Shown: positions 1-10,959 of the stretch, piece after piece
How the letters are laid out: each line of letters opens with the position of its first letter
How positions within the stretch are numbered: position 1 is the stretch's first letter
Origin: Asterella californica
Lineage: Eukaryota > Streptophyta > Marchantiopsida > Marchantiales > Aytoniaceae
DNA length: 64,000 nucleotides
Reading direction: 5' to 3'
NCBI GenBank assembly: GCA_036924285.1
Contig: JAYKYS010000001.1
Location: 43,461,501-43,525,500 of the forward strand
The notes under the pieces: model-generated
Database searches by the model: none
Told to the model about the DNA's origin: nothing
Seen by the model: only the letters and a program-made list of their open reading frames with translations
Translations under genes and position numbers: made by a program

Positions 1-950
1 AGCCGTTGGTCTTTTGTTGGATCCTCAAGTAAAGCTTTTAGCTGTAGTAAGTAGTAGAACTTCGTACTCAACATTTAAAAGTTCCTCAAGTGAGCGTCCA
101 CTGGGCTTTATAACCCGTGACACAATATTCAACTTGGATCAGTCCCAAACCGCGTAGCCGAGACCTTGTCAAGACACCAAGTGCCTGAACAGAGTATTGA
201 ACTTAGTCCTGTCCGAGAAAATGTAAATTTTGTCCATTACCTGATAAATTGATCACCACTTCTTCTCGTTCTGAGTCCCATTCCTTTACAATGCGAATTG
301 GTGAATGAAGCGTTACCACGGACGATTTGTACATGACTGGAATCATCACCCGTCTCTCTGGCAGATAATCCACGAGGAAGTAAGAATTCAAGCCCGTCAT
401 AACCCCAGATGTTGCACGAGGGTAGGCCCCAAACTATCGATACCTCTGTAGCTGCGAAGAAAAGGAGGTGAAGCTGTCGAACGAATATGTTGGAGAAATG
501 CTTGACCTATATAAGAGTGCGCCAGCATCAGGAGCAACGTCTGCACTGAATGAGATTTAACTTCCTGGATCACCTAGATCGATAGTGGCCAGTTTTAGGT
601 ACCGGGCGCTGGTCGTTGGTCTCCAGTGAGTCCTTGCTGATGACATATTCAGTGAACCTCTTTAAAATACAACGATGGAAAGGACAAATTTTGTCGGTAT
701 ATAGAGACGTCATTATATATATATATATATGATAATAGTGTTGTTATATATTGTATACGATGGTGTCACAATACAATAAGAAAAGAGATATGATAAAGTT
801 ACTTGTACTATTTCTTTGTATACAAAATGTTTGACTTAAACAATTTTAAGAAACGCTTCGATTTAAAATTTAACTAAATAAATTTACTCTAGAACAAGTG
901 AAAAAGATAATGACAGTATGCCTCAATCATCATATTAAATTCTGAATTAT
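1..950. other. Unassigned AT-rich sequence
   Basis: I see no supportable gene here. A minus-strand frame of 65 codons at 203-400 has no recognisable domain. A (TA)n run lies near 713-731. The last 250 bases are very AT-rich and look non-coding. Confidence 0.4.
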
Positions 951-1251
951 TAACTTTAAATCAGTGTTATTAACTTCATATTATGACTTCTAGGTGTCGT
1001 CATCGCGAGACAGCGAGAGAACATGTTATACAGAGGAATTTAAAACAAAAAATAATGGGAGTTTCAAGAAAAAAAGTCTATACATTGGAGGTCCTTATGT
1101 CGAGGTTAAACTGTACCAAAAGCAAAGATCTACTCGCGCTTTTTAAGATTTGTCGCTTCTACTTAAGAAAATTCCACTGCGTGGATTACTCCTAAGATTA
1201 ATGACTAGTAACCATTTTTCTGCCATCTACAAGGAAAACTTGTCCACCCAG

Positions 1252-1755
1252 TAAGTGTAAGGAGGATCAGTGAGAGGATCAGTGAGAGCTGACTTGTACA
1301 TGATGAGAGAGGATCAGGTCTCAGTGGTTGATATGGTTGTCACGGATCCGACACGGAACACAGTGGCGGCACAGGTGATCACCCATCCTCCAGGATGGAC
1401 TGCAGGCGTGACGGCAGCAGCGAAGGTGACAAAGTATAGGGGTATGCAAGTGGGACATCGCTTCATCTCTTTAGCTTTGGAGATATACGGATCGACAGGT
1501 TTGGAGTTCGACGTCTTTCTGAGAGACTGTGCTAGAGCCTATCATGAGAGGCGCCAAGGAGTACCACTTTCTCTTTCTTTCTGCACCATGTTTTTCAGGC
1601 AGCGAGTTTTTATTGCTCTACAAAGAGCTTTAGCAAGAGCAGTTCATAGGAGGGCAATCGCAGTAGGTGATGCCTCTTCAGGTGCGCCAGTTGTTTGTAA
1701 GGATACTGATTTTTTGGTCTCCAATATTATAGGTGCGAACAGGCGATTATAGAGC
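1252..1755 (+). pseudogene. C-terminal retroelement fragment with PD-(D/E)XK-like domain
   Basis: The frame encodes about 160 residues and is clearly more GC-rich than its flanks. It contains VVDMVVTDP followed about 35 residues later by KVTKY, then an ALARA-rich helix near the end. This D...K..KY pattern resembles the restriction-like endonuclease or C-terminal domain of non-LTR-type reverse transcriptases, where a VVDVTV strand precedes a KxxKY segment. No reverse transcriptase is present upstream, so this is a 5'-truncated remnant. A short direct duplication of GGATCAGTGAGA lies at the apparent start, so the listed start codon is arbitrary. The family is inferred from motif spacing only; a host nuclease-like fragment is the alternative. 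Confidence 0.45.
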
Positions 1756-2125
1756 TACTGATAACGGGGATTAGCCTCGATGTTTTTCCCTCCGGGGCAG
1801 TTGTTGCTTGGCCCTTCGGGTCCTTCTTTCCCTTGTGAGGCTTGATGGGGTCTTCCATCCGTTTGCTATTCATTGGTCGCGCGTTTCATTCAAGTGTAAG
1901 GTTGTGTAAAGCTTATTTTAGATTGACATGAGATAGAGCTTTATCCATCGATCGTTGGGATCTACATACCGCGAAAAGTGGCATCTCGAAGTGTTGTTGG
2001 CAGAGTGGACTTCGGTTGTCCGGAAGGGTTTCCCTGTCCCCTCGGTTAAGGAGATGCATGTGGAATGTGGTTGACTACTAGTTCTATCTATGTTTCTCCT
2101 TCAATACAGTAGTTAGTCCTAATTT

Positions 2126-2490
2126 TGCTTGATAAGACCCCCACAAAAAGAAAGTCGAACTTGATCAGACTCGTCTTAGAATTTCTTGCTTGATCAGACT
2201 CTTGACCTGGAGTTGAAGTCATGCAGATCATATTACTTGGTCACACCAAAATGATACTTGTCTTCCTTTCCGACAAGAGAAAAGACGCGGAAAGAAACAG
2301 AGAAATTACCTCTTAAGTCATTGGTTTACTTATATTTATGTATCTATAGTCTTTTTTGCTAACACGCATTGTTTACTAGATAAAATGACTTGTACGACTT
2401 GCAACTTTAGGTGAAGGGTCTGATCAAGTAAAGAATTATAAGAGGGGTCCGATCAAACGCGACAATCTTACTAGAGGTCTGATCAAGTAA
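2126..2490. mobile_element. Small inverted-repeat element (MITE-like) with triple motif in each arm
   Basis: The two ends are inverted copies of each other over about 85 bp. The left arm (2126-2210) reads TTGCTTGATAAGACC, then two further copies of CTTGATCAGACTC. The right arm (2411-2490) carries GGTCTGATCAAGTAA, GGTCCGATCAAA and GGTCTGATCAAGTAA in the opposite orientation. The centre has no long frame. A partial match, CAAGCTTGATTAGACC, occurs alone near 11807. No clear target duplication was found, so the superfamily is open. Confidence 0.6.
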
Positions 2491-2810
2491 ATTCCTGCAT
2501 TTTTACAGCTTGATATACTCTCTTCATCTTTTGACAGATTCTGGTTCTTCCGCTTGCATATGTACATATGCAACTGGAATGGTGCGAGAAGTGGAACGCA
2601 AACGAGTGACTTGCAAAAGCAATATGTACTTTCTCTTACTTTTGTACTAAAATTAAGAATTCAGATCCATCTTCCTGGAGATATTATCGAAACTAAATAC
2701 CACTGTTATTATGTACAAGCTACTTTTAGGGTCGATTCGCAGACTAGTTTAAACTACACTAAACCGGTAGAAAGCAAGATATCAAGTATCAAGTATAAGA
2801 AAATTTTCTT

Positions 2811-2990
2811 AGGCATACCTGGCGAGCTCGCTGAGTGTTAATTTTTATATGATGAAATAAAAATGTTATTATCTATAATAACAAAAATTGTTATTTAATA
2901 CATAGTGTTGGATAACAACGATTTCACATGCCCAGTAAGCTTAGCTGAGTGTGTAAAATCACATGTTGTTATTTAACATCTAGTGAGGCT
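2811..2990. repeat. Two degenerate direct repeats with ATAACAA...TTGTTAT palindromes
   Basis: GAGCTCGCTGAGTG at about 2823 and GCTTAGCTGAGTGTG at about 2939 open two similar stretches. Both contain ATAACAA/TTGTTATT palindromes. The same palindrome type recurs in the Gypsy LTRs at 19.7-19.9 and 23.1-23.5 kb, so this may be a small LTR remnant. Confidence 0.3.
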
Positions 2991-3584
2991 CTCCATTATG
3001 CATTTGCTTAGCTAACCGTCGATTCAATTTTAAGTGAGATGAAGACAAAATCCAGAAGAGAAATCCAGTGAGATTTTTTTGTCATTTTTTTTACAAAGAC
3101 TTTTGATTTGAAATACCGGCATTTGAACTTCTCTCACAACTGGGTGCTTGCATGTGACTATGGAAGACAACAAGAGGTCAAAGACTAGAAGAGGTACAAG
3201 CTGAGAACTGATCAACAAGTGTCCAGAGGTCATGTTCTTGGTACGATACATCATCGTTCTCCTATCCGGACATCTAAAATTCATATGGAACATCTACAAT
3301 AGCAAGAGTATAATCTTTCATGAGAAGGAACTGTGTAAGCTTCAGACAGTCGTTTGTAAAGACAAACCATTGTACTTTGTTCTCCTCGTAAGTCTTATAA
3401 AGGAAAAATTTTGTGTCGGCAGTGAATTCTACACGATTCTTCAAGGCGTCACGTCTTTCAACAACACGGCGAACAAAGTTGCAAACATTCTTCGATGACG
3501 TCTTTGCTCCGCTTCCTCTTTCAGCTTGAACCTTTCATATGTTACAAAGGATGCAAAAAGACCCAGAGGTGCATGTGAAAAAGG

Positions 3585-6500
3585 AGCGATACATGTATCA
3601 CTCAGTGCATTTTTAGAAATGAATGACATAACAAAATGAAATTATACCAGCTTCAAACCAGTTAAGACAAACAAAAGAAATACACAAATACATAAAATGC
3701 AACAGATTTACTTGATCTTTCAAAGAAGAGGAAAATTGCTCCAAGCGCTCCGTTGTCGTTTTCTCTAGAAACTCTTCTAAACAAGTCTTTCAATGAATAG
3801 TTGTCCATAAAAAGAAGTTGAATCTTGTGCAATTTCTTGATTCGAGTTGCTTCTTTAGTCATCTCGAACAACGAAAGCTCTTCAGAAACCATCTTGTTTA
3901 GAAGACTGACAACATCCACCTCTTCCTTAATTCTTTGTAGACAACGTCACTCCACAAGTTTGATGTTGTCTGCAAGCTTTTGGATTTTTGGGGGTCCTTT
4001 CTTGATCTTCCACTTCTTTGCGAGAGACGACAAAGATTTCTTCTGTCCTTTAAGTGCCAAATTTGTATGATGCTGAAGATCCGATCTTGTAACGATCAAA
4101 CAAGATCGTGTCTGAAAGCTAACTAGAAAATAACGTCGTGTTTCTGAACGCTTCGCCTGGCGTCCTCAACAAAATCAGGAAGGGAACATTCACAGACACA
4201 TTCGAGACGAAGAGAAGCATCTCTTTTCTTCTCCTCAACTTTCAAGATGAAAATCTTACGACATGTTCTTATGCGATCGACAAGAGTCATGTTCTTCCGG
4301 TACTCTTGGTCAAGGTTGTGCTCCTAAGCCGAGGTCTGAATATTAGAAGTGTCACAATCGGTAAAGCTCCAACACTCGCACACCAAAAAGTTCTCATTAT
4401 CGTAAGTATCGTACAACTCTTTGCATGCACAAGCACCACGGTTACCACCAGCGAGAAAACAACTATGAAAAGAAGAAACATGTCAAGAACTACAGTACAA
4501 ACTACAATATGGACTTCTCTTCACATTCGGGAGAACTGACATAGATAAAACATCACCAACGACGAGAAGAAGAGACACAAGTCACAATTCGACCAGATCT
4601 AGGAGAAGTGATAAAAGTATAACTGCACGCAAGGTGAGTAGAAGAAATACAAGTCTCAATTTGACCACGTCGAGGAGAAGTAATACATGTATCACTTCTT
4701 TCAAGACGAGTAGAAGAGACACAAGTCTCAGTTCAATCGAGACGAGGAGGAGTGATACAAGTACCACTTCTCCCAATGCGAGTAGAAGGGACACAAGTCT
4801 CAATTTGACAAGGCGAGGAGAAGTGATACATGTATCACTACCCCCAAGGTGAGAAGAAGTGAGACATGTACCACTTCTCTCGACTTGTGTCACTTCACAT
4901 CACATGTGAGAGCAGTGATACTTGTATCACTTCCTCCTGAATGTTGATGAGAAGTGGTACATGTATCACTCCTCCTCACGACTAGACATAGACAAAGAAA
5001 TGACAAGACAAAAACAAACACACAAGAAAGGAAGCAAAGAGTCTGGAGTACGTATTGGTAATCACTTTTTGTTTTGCTCTAGTCAAACTCTTCTTTAGAA
5101 GCGCAATCTTCAAGATCCACAACCACCACACAAGGAGTAACCAACGTCTTATGGTTTTGGCGTTTCAATATCTTAATATTGTCAACGTGAACGCGATCAA
5201 ATTCACAAATTTGTACGTTCTCAAACAGAGAACTCTTGCTGAATTTCTCCAAGTGTTCTTCTTGAAATTAGAACTACGTCACGTCAATAATGACGATCTT
5301 TTCTGAAATTCACACTCTTTGTGTAGACGGTCAAGACGACTCTGCGATCGAATGTCTTCTTGAAACACCCTCTTCTCAATAGTGGTTTTCATACGCAGAA
5401 TATCGTTTCGTCGCGCATCACCTTGAGATGATCCTCCATCCTCACTCGTATGTGTTCCTCTGTTGTCAGACTTTGTCACTAGAAGTGGTGTCCCCGTGAC
5501 CTTCTTCTTTGGATGACACAACCCACCAGCAAAGATAATTTAAATAAGACGTCTCTCAAATTTTAGAGAGGCTGACATATCATCCATTCTGAACGGTCCA
5601 ACTATCACTCGTAAGAAAATGAAGCATCTCTTTTTTGCTCCCATACATCTCAATTCTTCTCAATACTCTCAATCCAATCCACCTCTTCACGATGTCATAA
5701 GAAGAGTTTTCTCTAGGGAGGGCGGACCTCTTGTATGTGATTGATCGTGAGAGTGACAAAAAAGAAAACAAATTACTACCAGTATTCATAGCTCAAATAC
5801 AATTGTTTGTAGCCACCAACGCCAATGAGATACTCAAATCTGTGCAAAAAGACATTCTAAGACTCAGAAATCTTTATTCACGTCTCAGTTTTACAATCAA
5901 TAATCTCCCCCCTCTCACATGCACGCAGTCTCTTGAACTCTCCTGAATGTCCTCAAACTCTGAAGAACGTCATACACACGCTTATAGTGAGAGCATCATT
6001 TTTAGAAGCGTGTGAGCATCATTTTTAGAAAGTTTGAAACTCAAGTTCTTTCCATTTTGCCCTCTCAAAGTAACAAAAACTTCAGCAGTAGTTTTTAATT
6101 TATTCAAAATATTATTAACATTAAGCTAAAATTGTCAACATTTGTTGACACTTGTAGCTTGTCTGATGTTGGTCTCGGAAGACAACCTCCGCATCAGAAA
6201 TTATTGGTCTCTCAACTGCTTCTTCCACGTGCCTTGGACTTGTCCTACACTAATCAGACATGTCATCATCAAAACTTAGTATGACATGATTGATTAAATT
6301 CATGTCAACATCTGCAGGTGAAATTTTAACTGAAATTACTCTCCTCCAAGAAGGAGGAGAGTCTGAAGAATATAAACTTGTTGCAAACGTTCTCTGCTTC
6401 GAACTCTCTCTCTGCAACTTTTAGGTTTCCGACTTGGAAGAACAATCCTTCTTTGTCGAAATTGCCACGAGGATTGTATGAAGGTACATTCCTGTTCAAC

Positions 6501-7688
6501 ACTTCCAACAACCTTCTCAGATGTTTGCCTCTTACCAACAAAAGCTCCTAGACTTATTCTCCTTGATCTGTACTTTGATGAACGTAGATATCCCTCGGTT
6601 TCTGCTGTCTTTTTCCCTCTCCTTCTTGCTTCCTAAGAGTGATACTTATATCACTACGCCTTCCATCAATGTCACCTCCGGAACAGACTACCATTGCTAA
6701 CATTTCTTCTGAAAATATGCTCTTCGTGCAAACTCTTTCTTGCATGTTCACAAAGTCGAGAAACGATACGAGTATCACTTCGCATCGAGTACTTGAACAC
6801 TGATCCACTCGCTAGTCTAGCACTAGGAAAAGTGACAAGGGTATCACTTGCCCATTCACTCATGTTGTCAGAACTTCATTGACTTTCCTCAGTCTCCTCC
6901 TTTTCTCACTTCAAATTCTCGTTTTTCTATGAAATGACGCTTGAATGACTTTGAAGATGGAATAGAAAAGGTTCCAAATGTTTCGCTATTCTTCATTGGA
7001 GACGCTGCAAAAGAAGCTTGTAGTCTTCTAGTCTTGGTCTGGAGTTTCGCCAACACATCAGGTGGTAAGTCAATTCTACAAGGTCGAGCAACAAACGAGA
7101 CGGAGAAGATCCATCTCAAGCTCATCATCAGACATTATTCACAATTGAAATCCTTGAACAATTTCGTATACAACTATGTATCACAAAGCAATTCACTCTA
7201 TTCAATTTTAGCATTACATGCTCCCACTAGGCAAATGAAATGAGTCTCTACTTTCTCATAGGTGCAGCTTTTATAGTTTTTCATCCAAGAAAAGACAAAA
7301 GAGACTAAATCCTAATTTCACTCCTTCAGCGAATGATACAGTGGTCTATATGTTTCGGTCTATTACTTGTCTACTTTTGTCAACATTCACATATTTCCAT
7401 TACTTCCCCTTAGTTTCCATTCCACTATTGTCAAGATAGTTTAACTGTGGTTCTTCAAATCAACCGTGGTTAATATTTGTCTGTCGAGGTTAATGTTAAC
7501 CTATTACAGGTTGACGACATAAACCGTTCATGGTAGAATTGATGAGTGATACATGTATCACTATTTTTTGCTCGAAAACTTTTCGGTGTCGTCTACGGAT
7601 CTTCTCCGCATGCTTTTCAACACTTTTGGCACTCTTTTTCTTCTCTCTTTTGTTCATCTTCAGATTAGAGAAGTGATCTATCACTTCT
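3585..7688. repeat. Dispersed family of 18-bp palindromes, AGTGATACATGTATCACT
   Basis: Copies or near copies lie at 3585-3602, 4679-4696, 4751-4768, 4822-4839, 4858-4875, 4914-4931, 4953-4970, 6638-6655, 6762-6779, 6831-6848 and 7545-7562. A shortened form, AGAAGTGATCTATCACTTCT, lies at 7669-7688. The copies at 4822 and 7545 are perfect 18-bp palindromes. The family is confined to this 4-kb stretch. It could be a protein-binding site, a hairpin former or a relic of a repeated unit; the sequence does not decide between these. Confidence 0.8.
4563..4975. repeat. 72-bp tandem repeat array with two palindromes per unit
   Basis: The anchor AGTAGAAG recurs at 4637, 4709 and 4781, a period of exactly 72 bp, with degenerate units on both sides. 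Each unit holds AGTGATACATGTATCACT or a variant, plus a second inverted repeat, GAGACACAAGTCTC. Because 72 is a multiple of three, the array keeps an open frame on both strands. The plus frame reads as alternating SRRDTSLNLTT and SRRSDTCITS half-units of about 12 residues. Whether it was ever translated is unknown. Confidence 0.8.
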
Positions 7689-7799
7689 CTGGAAAACATT
7701 TTGCACCTGTTTTTTCCACGGTCTTGAAATTTCAGAACAATATTTTGGGCCACAAATATAAATTTTCCTGTGTTCCAGGACATGTATGATGTTGTCCTC

Positions 7800-9000
7800 C
7801 ACTAATATCAATTTTCTTTGTTTTCTGTAGAACGTGAAATTCTATAACTGACTTCTATCTGCTTCACTTTTATGATTCGTGAAGTGCTGTGGAATTTTAT
7901 CTCCGAGTGAATATATGTATTCACGGAATAATTTATTGATTTTTTCAGCGCATTAAGTGTATTCCCATTTTTAGTTCATCGATTTTGTTTAATCGTTCAC
8001 ATTTTGTTTTGTAATATTATAGATTCGTAACATATTTCTGTTTTGTTTAACCAATAATTTTTTTTTAAACTGATGGTGTGAACTATCAAAGGTTAAATTC
8101 TGATCAAGACTTTGATCTCACACGTTTCATATAAACAAACTTCAGTCCATTATAGGTAACAAGAATAACATTTTTCAGACTATCTAACTTTCTAATTCAT
8201 TGTAATATATATTTAGCTATTAGCAAAAACAATGTGGTAACATATTTCTTGATGACGAGACTCCATTTTAATCTTTTTATTAAAAAATACAGAAATTACT
8301 TGAATATCTTCATCTAGTACTTTTTCTTTCATCAGTTTCAAGAGTTCATGGTGACATGAATCAATGTTACTAACTAAATTGTTACTCAATTTTACTGTTA
8401 TTAACATTATTTCAAGCGGACTGAAAAGTTGTTGAATATGACTAAAAAGTATTACTCACATATAATAACATAAGAAATGTTATTTTCTTCACCTTTAATT
8501 TTAATCGAGATGTGGAGAGTTAATACATGATATTACTTTTCATATTTCAACATCGACTGTTATTTCCAACCTTTGACTCACTTTGGCTCATTTATCTGCT
8601 CAAATATAACTTAACCACAGCACAAGTGTGACCTTTTGGGCTCGAGTCAGCTGGAGTTGATCAGTTTACATAGTCCGTGTTCTTTCTGTCTTCCCAGACA
8701 GTTTCAAGCAAAAGAACACGCAATGTTATGATTTGTATATTAAGATATAATCAGTAGTCTCATATAATGCAACACATCAAATTTCACATTGTGCGTCTGA
8801 TATATGAATTATGCAAAACGAAAACTGAAGCATGAGGGAAAATTAATATTACAACTTAAAACTGTATCTTGTTACACATTTCATTGTGAAGGAATATGCG
8901 TCTACTGTACCGTACTAATCGAGTCGCAATGGACGCAATCGCAAGGATTCTCGCATTTGCACGAAACGGATCATTCTACGAATTCTGTTGTGGGAATGTA
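7800..9000. other. AT-rich non-coding stretch
   Basis: No convincing gene is present. Short ATAACA...TGTTAT palindromes near 8462-8480 resemble those at 2.9 kb. A plus-strand frame of 65 codons at 8804-9001 has no recognisable features. Confidence 0.4.
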
Positions 9001-9004
9001 GGAA

Positions 9005-9255
9005 TTTTGTCGTTTTTGCGATAGGTTAATATAGTTATCCGCTGATTGTGAAAGCCGAAAAGGAAGGGGGATGTTTTTGTCGTGTAGTTTATTTTATCGT
9101 ATTATCGTACGGTTAAGAAGAGAATGAGACCGTGAGAGTCGCTATGAAACCCGGAAAGGAGATGAACGAGTTTAGATTTTGATAAATCGCTTGAGCATAT
9201 TCCCGCATTTCTATTGCAATCATGATTCCGCGAATAAAGTGGTGAAGCTTCTTGT
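9005..9255. repeat. Diverged dispersed repeat, copy 1
   Basis: This stretch aligns by eye with 29558-29822 in the same orientation. Shared order: a TTTTGT-rich start, TATAGTTAT, TGTGAAA..CGAAAA, a TATTATC..GGTTAAGAA block, GAGAG, GAGTTTA, and finally CGCATTTC(C)..ATTCCATTGCAA-like sequence. No long frame is shared, so it is more likely a non-coding element or SINE-like sequence than an exon. Confidence 0.5.
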
Positions 9256-9576
9256 GAGAATCCATTTTAGTTCTGGGGAGATTTTCGTCAATGGATTTTT
9301 CGACCAAAAAGTGAATTCCAAGCGCGAACGCTTACTCTTCTAGCTTTAGAGGAGAATGTAGCTTTAGAAAGAATAATATCCTTCCTCACGGCTTTGTACA
9401 TTGAATTTTGTTTTTTATCAAAAATATGTAAAAATTATAAAAATTAAATTAATGTATAATTTATATATATATTAATCACATATTTAAATATAACCCCATG
9501 AGTGAAGAACTGACGGATACTCTAGAGGGTATAAATCCGAAACAGTGATCCTCAAAATACCTCATTTTGTGAAAAA

Positions 9577-9626
9577 ATAAATTTATACCCTAACCGTCTC
9601 GCAGGAAGGGTTAGACGATAAATTAG
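9577..9626. repeat. Two-hairpin family, single-hairpin copy
   Basis: TAAATTTATACCCTAACCGT pairs with AAGGGTTAGACGATAAATTA across a short loop. This is the first hairpin of the family described at 40023-40125; the second hairpin is missing or decayed here. Confidence 0.5.
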
Positions 9627-9793
9627 CGTACACCTCATGTAATTAAGAGTATATTACGTGAATATCCTCCTTCTGAATAAATTAGTTAATTCCTCGAGTC
9701 ACTCTCCAGCCCTGCTTTGACTGATCGATGGGAACATACTGATTTTCTCACATTCTGTTTAGCTCCGTTTGAATTTGAATTACCCTTTCGTAC

Positions 9794-10186
9794 TCACCTG
9801 CCCAAGAAAATAACGTCATGTGCTCTATGATTCATGGGGATCACCTTGTGCACATTATGCCGAACACTGACGAGTGAACCTATGAACAGTTTTTCGGTGC
9901 TATTGCGGAATAACTGCATCCTGTTTCGACGAATTCTACATTCTACTGTGGAAATGTTCATATATATAACGGTCAGACGAGAAGAAAGCTTTGAATGAAA
10001 GCGAGAATTGCTCTGAGTTGTAGTATTGTGTACACGCGACCACAATGTGTGATCTTCGATCGATCTTCTGTGGTCACTAAGCACCATTCGTATCACGCTA
10101 CCTATGTACATCTCGTAAACTATGGTATAGGTCCCGGTTGCTTGATATCCCCTGTTTATAATCGCGTCATGAGGGAGAATGTGCAA
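9794..10186 (-). other. Open frame of 130 codons directly downstream of gene A
   Basis: The frame starts 31 bp after the stop of gene A on the same strand. It shows no signal peptide, membrane segment or domain that I recognise. The simplest reading is that it lies in the 3' untranslated region of gene A and is open by chance. A second cistron or a retained intron cannot be excluded from sequence alone. Confidence 0.2.
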
Positions 10187-10216
10187 AACTGTGAGTCTAT
10201 CTTCCTAGAACCGCTG

Positions 10217-10780
10217 TCACGAGGACAAGGACATTTTTGAGAACTCTGCTCCTAACTGAATATTGACCCCTTGTTCAGGTCCCTTTCTTGATAGATACTC
10301 CTCAGAAGCACTGAGCTTTGTCCCTGTCGTTGCTCCTGCTGCTGCTGGCGTGGATTTGCTGTCAAAGTGCTGCGCCAATGCAAACAGAGACCTCAAGCGG
10401 CGTGCTTGAAGTTGCATGATCGGGAACCTCTGAACCTGCTCGAAGAGCTGCCTTTGCTGGTCAATCATCTTAATCAAACATCTAACCTTCTCGCCGTGAC
10501 TCTGCATCGAGGGCATAAAATTCTCACTTAAATTCATCGAAGAGACACTCGCAGAAGAAGAAGACGAAGAAACTGCGGATTTTTGTCCGCTCTTGACGTC
10601 GTCGCGCTCTCGACTCGTCTCCAGAGCAACACGAACACTCCGATTTCGGAAAGATCTGTTCCTCCTTGGCCTGCGAACGGAGGAGTAATTACTGGAACGA
10701 TCTCTCCGCCTCTCCAGTGTGAGACTCATGGCCGCCTGAGACACACGAGACGACATCTTCAGAGCAGTCACTCCAGGCAT
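10217..10780 (-). CDS. Conserved protein of unknown function, paralogue A
   Basis: The frame encodes 187 residues without interruption and its base composition is clearly coding-like next to its flanks. It has a basic, Arg/Ser-rich N-terminus (residues 9-50), a serine tract (70-81), a predicted helix GEKVRCLIKMIDQQRQ (96-111) and a core ARRLRSLFALAQHFD (126-140), ending with LGAEFSKMSLSS. Gene B at 41106-41615 matches in the MSSR start, the helix, the core and the tail, which is strong evidence that both are real genes. Because B also has MSSR, translation may begin at the second Met (10756) rather than the first. The basic N-terminus and absence of a signal peptide fit a nuclear or cytosolic protein. 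I do not recognise the family. Genes for unrelated mobile elements surround it. Confidence 0.75.
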   Translation of the reverse strand: MPGVTALKMSSRVSQAAMSLTLERRRDRSSNYSSVRRPRRNRSFRNRSVRVALETSRERDDVKSGQKSAVSSSSSSASVSSMNLSENFMPSMQSHGEKVRCLIKMIDQQRQLFEQVQRFPIMQLQARRLRSLFALAQHFDSKSTPAAAGATTGTKLSASEEYLSRKGPEQGVNIQLGAEFSKMSLSS

Positions 10781-10785
10781 GGTGG

Positions 10786-10925
10786 ATCTAAAACCCTAAG
10801 CTTACACGACAGCCGCAGCAGGAAGATAAATCACTGCTACTGCTGCTGCTGCTCAAAGTACTTCCATAGCCATCGCAGTTCGAAGAGCTGAATGGCAACG
10901 GCGATTGTTGTTGCTTATATACGAG
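10786..10925 (-). promoter_or_regulatory. Putative promoter and 5' leader of gene A
   Basis: Read on the minus strand, CGTATATAAGC at 10913-10923 is a good TATA box about 135 bp upstream of the first ATG. The leader contains the telo-box AAACCCTA (plus-strand 10792-10799), a known plant promoter or leader element often near genes active in dividing cells, and a CAG/CTG-type trinucleotide run at about 10837-10856. Transcription start is inferred. Confidence 0.45.
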
Positions 10926-10959
10926 TCAATCCGAGTGCAAGCCAATTCTTATACTAACA

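Larger units (their letters stand above)
3030..7783 (-). pseudogene. Unclassified decayed coding-like region, minus strand
   Basis: The minus strand carries a series of short hydrophilic frames at about 7783-7496, 7128-6889, 6808-6554, 6541-6326, 5789-5580, 5521-5279, 4893-4582, 3919-3662, 3629-3441 and 3293-3030. Several are rich in E, K and R, for example ERFKLKEEAEQRR and MTKEATRIKKL. The matching plus-strand frames are hydrophobic, as expected for antisense of a charged protein. The frames change phase often, so if this was one gene it is heavily broken. I recognise no domain. AGTGATACATGTATCACT palindromes run through the region, and where they fall in frame they read SDTCIT-like. It could be an old retroelement or a lost host gene. 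Confidence 0.3.

Noticed and set aside
4582..4893. Minus-strand frame of 103 codons with Leu-rich repeats
   Set aside because: It is the antisense of the 72-bp array and its regularity comes from the repeat period, not from leucine-rich-repeat protein structure.
4560..4980. Possible CRISPR-like array
   Set aside because: The repeats are contiguous 72-bp tandem units without unique spacers, and the surrounding sequence is eukaryotic.
10583..10891. Plus-strand frame of 102 codons over gene A
   Set aside because: It overlaps the conserved coding sequence of gene A on the other strand and its start region, so it is a shadow frame.
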